From contig NC_030854.1 in assembly GCF_000208745.1 (NCBI RefSeq), forward strand, positions 20,546,910 to 20,610,909: DNA of 64,000 nt, in the 5' to 3' direction. Position 1 is the stretch's first letter. Every line of letters starts with the position of its first letter. The DNA comes from Theobroma cacao (lineage: Eukaryota > Streptophyta > Magnoliopsida > Malvales > Malvaceae). This document shows positions 59,573-64,000 of the stretch, one piece after another. Position numbers and translations under genes: made by a program. The notes under the pieces are model-generated. The model worked only from the letters and a program-made list of their open reading frames with translations, was not told the origin of the DNA and ran no database searches.

Positions 59573-61428
59573 GTCATCATCAATTTGAGGGCGGAATTTA
59601 GTCATTTGAGGAGGCCGATGGAGTGGATTCATCAGTGCCATAGAAAACATTTAGAGGCTGGGGAGAGGGTCATGGAGTGGATTTTTCAAGGGATTGTTTA
59701 GCAGATGAAATCTCAAAAGGTTCTTGAGGAGAGGAGATTGTTGCTAGCGTGGCCTTCTCAGCCAATTTGGATGATTTCCTCCCTTTGATGAACTTTGTTT
59801 TAGTTGCCATTGTTTCTTGCCCTTGCCAGGTGGTTTGGACATGACTTGGGGAGCAATAATGGTCTTTACTTTTCCTTTTCCAAGTTTCCCTTTTGTAGTA
59901 GGAGCTGATGCCTTAGCTACCTCATTCTCAACTTGTTCCTCTTAAACCATTTGATGGAAAAGTCCCATGATTGAAACCTCTTCAAAATGTGGAGGAGATG
60001 GTTGAGGTTCTAGTTGAGGTTGGGGTTCAGTGGGAGGATTTTCATTAAGTGATCCAAGCACTTCAATTCCTTGTACTGATTCTTCTTTATCTTGTGGCTC
60101 AAGTAAGGGGGATTTTCTCGGTTGTTCCACCTTAGGTTCATGATCTTCAACTTGCACCTCAGCTTTCTATCTTGCTATATCCAGGCTAGGAGTTGCAAAG
60201 CTGTCTGCAACAGTTGGTTCATATGGCATTTTTTCTTTTCCTTTCATTTTGCTTTCCATTTCTGTTAACCTTTCTTCAATTTTTCAAATTCTTGCTCCTT
60301 GATCTGTGAGCTTTCCATCAATTCTTATTAGTAGATTAAAGATTACTTCATTTGAGAATTGAGATGGTGTTGCCTATGGTTAAGTAGGTAAGGAGGATTC
60401 TTTTCGTAGACCAGCCTTGGGGGTTTTAATGTATCTTTCTCCATCAAGTTTGCACCTATTTTAGGCAAGCTTCCTAGATAAATGGCTTGGTCTCTGGTTT
60501 TGACCTTGTCTGCCTCATATCTAGAGCTCTAAATTCCTTTTTTTTGCATTAGAAAAGTGATGATATTTCCATAAAGCAAGTTTATCTTCTCCAGTTTGCA
60601 TGCTCCCCTCATTCTTTCAATCATAAACCTTTCCAGATTAACTACAACACCACTAAATGCATGTTCCATTAGCCATAAATCTTGGAGGCTAATATAGCTT
60701 AAGCTTCCATTCCTCCCATGAAGATTAGAGGCAACAAAGTAATGCAGAATCCTTATTTGAGGACTTGTAATAAGCCCAGCATTACTCTTGGAGGAGTACT
60801 TTTCTCTCTTCCTTGTGACAACTTCCCACAGGGATGAGGGGTTGTAATTCTCAAGGAATTCAAATTCTCCCTCATTACACTTTATTTTAAGAAGTTCCCC
60901 GAAATCTGCAACAGTGAGAGTGAATTCTTTCCCATTCAAAAACACATTCAGACCCTCATTATAATAATCATTAGGATATTCCAATTCATTCTTGTCAACA
61001 ACTATACTCAAATAGAACTCTTTGACTAAACTAGCACTATATGATCGACTTTTAAATGTGCTGAACTCCTTCAATTTTAACTTTTCAAAATAATCTGATA
61101 AACTTGTCAAGATTTTAGGCATTTCATTAAAGCTTTCTCAGTCAATGTATTTTCCACAAGTGATTGGTGCATTCTCTATTTTCCTAAATCTCTCTTCGTG
61201 TACTTTATTTCTAAATTTAGAAGATGAAGTAGTACCTTTCTTGTGCGATTTGCCCTTTTCTTTCTTCTTTTTAGAATTATGGCTTTTTGATTTTCCAAAT
61301 TTTTTACTTATAGGTCTCGACTCAATCCTCTTCTTTTTCTTTAGTATTTCAGCTTGCAGAATTTCTTCCATTGGCCGTTTGCCCTTCTTTTTCTCCAGAA
61401 GTTCTTGAGATTCTCTTGATTTCATCAT
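59573..61428 (-). pseudogene. Extra reading frame downstream of copia pol
   Basis: Three open stretches read in sequence. 61428-61138 (96 codons) is very Lys-rich. 61122-60529 (197 codons) has LVKEFYLSIVVDKNEL, NVFLNGKEFTLTVADFGELL and HYFVASNLHGR, resembling the 'putative plant transposon protein' domain seen in retrotransposon extra ORFs. 60157-59942 is Pro/Glu-rich. A further basic stretch lies at 59939-59600 (KGKLGKGKVKTI). Short gaps and frameshifts separate them. SIRE-type elements carry an additional gene at this position, often called env-like. Role unknown, and inactive here. Confidence 0.6.
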
Positions 61429-61823
61429 TTGGTTTGGATAGATTTAGACTCAGGGTTTCGAAAGGTTGGGAGGTGAGGGTTTCAATTTCAGGCGTTGGTT
61501 TCAATAGAGAGAGAAAGTGTAAAGAAAATAGGTTGAGAGCAGCTTAATTCCTAAAAAAAATTGTCTAACTCCCCCTCTTTAAGTGCAATTGGTAACTCCC
61601 CTTTAAAAATTCAAAAATTGCCTTATAATTTTATTTTTGGTTTGGGCGATTTTCCTTCTCTATTTTATTTCCCGATAGGCAGTTTCTTTTCATTATTTTA
61701 TTCCTCCTACCTTTACTTCACTAAGTCTTATTATTTAATGAGACAGAATGCTCTTAGATGACTAAGACCTCTCTTAGTGGACTAAGTGCCTACTGTCCTT
61801 TGTGAAAATTTTAGGATTTTTCT

Positions 61824-64000
61824 TTAAATCTCCTGCATATTAATTATCCTTAAATTCCTTCTAATCTCACAAAATCTATCTTCATTTAAAGGTTTGGTGA
61901 AGATGTCATCTAATTGATGCAAAGTATTCACAAACTCAATTTTAATATCACCCTTTACTACATGGTCTCTAACAAAGTGGTGCCTAATCTCAATGTGCTT
62001 AGTCCTAGAATGCTACACAGGATTTTTAGATATATTGATTGCACTTGTGTTATCACAGAAAATTGGTACATTATGTACTGTTATTCCAAAATCTCTTAGT
62101 TGTTGTTTGATCCACAAAATCTGAGCACAACAACTACCTAAGGAAATATACTCTACTTCAGCTATGGAAAGTGCTACAGAGTTTGTTTCTTACTTGACCA
62201 GGATACTAGCATACTTCCTAAAAATTGGCATGTTCCACTAGTGCTCTTTCTATTGGTTTTGCTTCCTACAAAGTCTGCATCTGAATAGCCTACAAGATTA
62301 AATAATGATTCTCTAGAGTACCATATTCTTAAGGTTTGTGTTTCTAAGAGGTATCTAAAAATTCTCTTCACAATAGTTAAGTGTGATTCTTTAGGTTGTG
62401 ATTGAAATCTAGCACACAAACACACACTAAACTGAATATCTGGTCTGCTTGCTATTAAGTAGAGCAATGATCCGATCATACCTCTATAGAGCTTTTGATC
62501 AACATTTTTTCCTTTTTCATCTAAATCAAGTCTGGTGGATGGGCTCATTGGTGTACAAATTGACTTTAGCTTCAGCATATCGAACTTTTTGAGCATTTCT
62601 TGAGTGTATCTTTCTTGGTTGATGAAGATTCCTTTATTACTTTGTTTGATTTGAAGGCCAAGAAAGTACCTCAGCTCACCCATCATGCTCATTTAAAATT
62701 CACCTTGCATTTCTTTAGCAAAGTTCTTGCATAAAGCCTTGTTGGTTGCACCAAACACAATGTCATCCACATAAATTTGAACAACAATTAAATCCTTTAA
62801 GTATCTTTTAATAAACAATGTAGTATCAATGCTACCCCTAACATATCCTTTTTCGATCAGAAATTTTGAAAGCCTCTCATACCAAGCTCTAGGAGCTTAT
62901 TTCAATCCATACAAGGCTTTGTTAAGTTTAAAAACATGATCTGGTTTTTTAAAGTCTTCAAATCCTAGTGGTTGTTCAACATACACTTCCTTTTGAATGA
63001 ATCCATTTAAAAATGCACTCTTTACATCCATTTGGTATAATTTAAAATTCATAAAGCAAGCAACAACCTTATGGCTTCAATCTTAACAACCGGTGCAAAG
63101 GTTTCATCATAGTCTATTCCTTCCTCTTGGTTATATCCTTAGGCTACCAACCTAACTTTATTTCTAACTACATTTCCTTGCTCATCTACCTTATTACTAA
63201 ACACCCATTTTGTTCTAACAATAGGGTGGTTTAAAGGCCTAGAAACTCATGACCAAACATGGTTTCTTTTAAATTGATCAAGTTCCTCTTCCATGGCCAA
63301 TATCCAACTTTCCTCTTTTTCTGCTTCCTTAAATGTCTTAGGCTCAATTTGAGATATGAAAGTTGAAAACTCACAAGTCTCTCTTGCTGTTCTCCTAGTA
63401 TTAACTCCTTGAGAAATGTCACCTATGATTTGTTCTTGTGGATGGTCTTTTGCATATCTCCAACTCCTTGGAAGATCACTATGATGAATTTCTATTCTTT
63501 GCAAATTTTCTAGAGGTGGAGTTTCATTTTCTCTTCTAGGTGAGCTTTCTTCATTATTCTTATTGTTCTCTAAGCTCATTTCTTCCATTTGTTTTTCTAG
63601 GATCTCTACGTCATCATCATCAGCATGAATTTCCTTTTCTAAGGCATTGGACTCATCAAAAACTACATGGATTGATTATTCAACAGTTAAAGTTCTTTTG
63701 TTCAAAACTCTATAAGCCTTTTGAGTTTAATGCATATCCTAAAAATATTGCCTCATCACTTTTTGCATCAAACTTACCTAAGGACTATTTTCCATTGTTT
63801 AACACAAAACATTTACAACCAAAACTCCTAAGCTGTGAAATATTTGGTTTTCTACCCTTGTAAAGTTCATATGGATTCTTTGATATCATGGCTCTAATTG
63901 AGACTCTATTGAGTATATATGCTGCTGTGTTCACTGCCTCAGCCCAAAAATATTTTGGTAGGTTATTCTCACATATCATAGTTCTAGCCATTTCTTTTAA
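61824..64000 (-). pseudogene. SIRE-type copia pol (integrase end, RT, RNase H)
   Basis: Runs in from the right edge. Integrase C-terminal part 63991-63785 (NNLPKYFWAEAVNTAAYILN, KNPYELYKGRKPNIS, FGCKCFVL). Linker 63588-63247 (HPQEQIIGDISQGVNTR, WILAMEEELDQFKRN). Reverse transcriptase about 63240-62693 with the catalytic QIYVDDI near 62770 and WYERLSKFLIEKGY. RNase H 62692-61824 (LGLQIKQ, GYSDADFVGSKTNRKSTSG, then the C-terminal [13 protein letters not shown] and DIFTKPL), ending NMQEI-stop at 61824-61826. Stops at 63139, 62897 and 62013 replace Gln, and there are frameshifts, so it is inactive. Confidence 0.9.

Noticed and set aside
60529..61122. 197-codon minus frame as a host gene
   Set aside because: Lies between copia pol and a polypurine tract in the same orientation, and resembles retrotransposon-associated extra ORFs.
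1..64000. tRNA, rRNA or integrated virus sequences
   Set aside because: No cloverleaf-like GGTTCGA-type box with acceptor pairing, no rRNA blocks and no viral coat or pararetrovirus-specific genes seen by eye.

Overview
This is a transposon-dense stretch of a flowering-plant nuclear genome, most likely a eudicot. The evidence is spliced plant-type genes, plant Mutator-like (MULE) transposase, Ty3/gypsy and SIRE-type Ty1/copia retrotransposons, AT-rich intergenic DNA and TA microsatellites. There are no bacterial-style gene clusters. I recognise one host gene: a two-exon bHLH transcription factor at 7905-9442, close to Arabidopsis bHLH51 in layout and motifs.

Layout. 1-822 is a hairpin-rich LTR-like remnant. 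823-3586 is a solo LTR (family C, minus) with a 5-bp target duplication. 3592-6023 is a decayed minus-strand MULE (MULE2) with a recognisable terminal inverted repeat. 6168-7000 is a 417-bp tandem duplication, followed by the promoter and bHLH gene. 10437-12345 is an LTR-C tip fused to a hAT-like non-autonomous element built of ~335-bp AT-rich repeats. From 13377 an older, larger plus-strand MULE (MULE1) carries short-motif arrays, a small coiled-coil gene in its intron, and a transposase gene. It is cut by a solo LTR (family D, 15063-16783), by an 11-kb tandem gypsy structure (family A, 18778-29818), and finally by SIRE-type copia sequence near 30786.

30786-43483 is SIRE-type copia material (LTR, PBS, broken gag, long non-coding tail). 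It contains a solo LTR (35731-41702) which itself contains another solo LTR (38090-41057). 43484-48785 joins an inverted LTR-B piece, a truncated LTR-A piece and a coding-poor gypsy internal region. 48786-51854 is an LTR-E/LTR-C chimera, 51855-53754 the 3' end of an Athila/Tat-like gypsy element, and 55338-57842 another solo LTR-C. 59559-64000 is the 3' half of a minus-strand SIRE-type copia element with pol and an extra downstream reading frame.

Most insertions are dated relative to each other by exact 5-bp target-site duplications: CAAAC, TTGTG, AGAGA, TATTC, TCTCA, CATCA. Most nonsense codons I could compare with family consensus look like C-to-T or G-to-A changes, the mark of long-term cytosine methylation. 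Four places contain N (10436, 19349, 39360-39440, 47628), all inside repeats, so local structure there is uncertain. All family names are from reading motifs by eye; no search was run.
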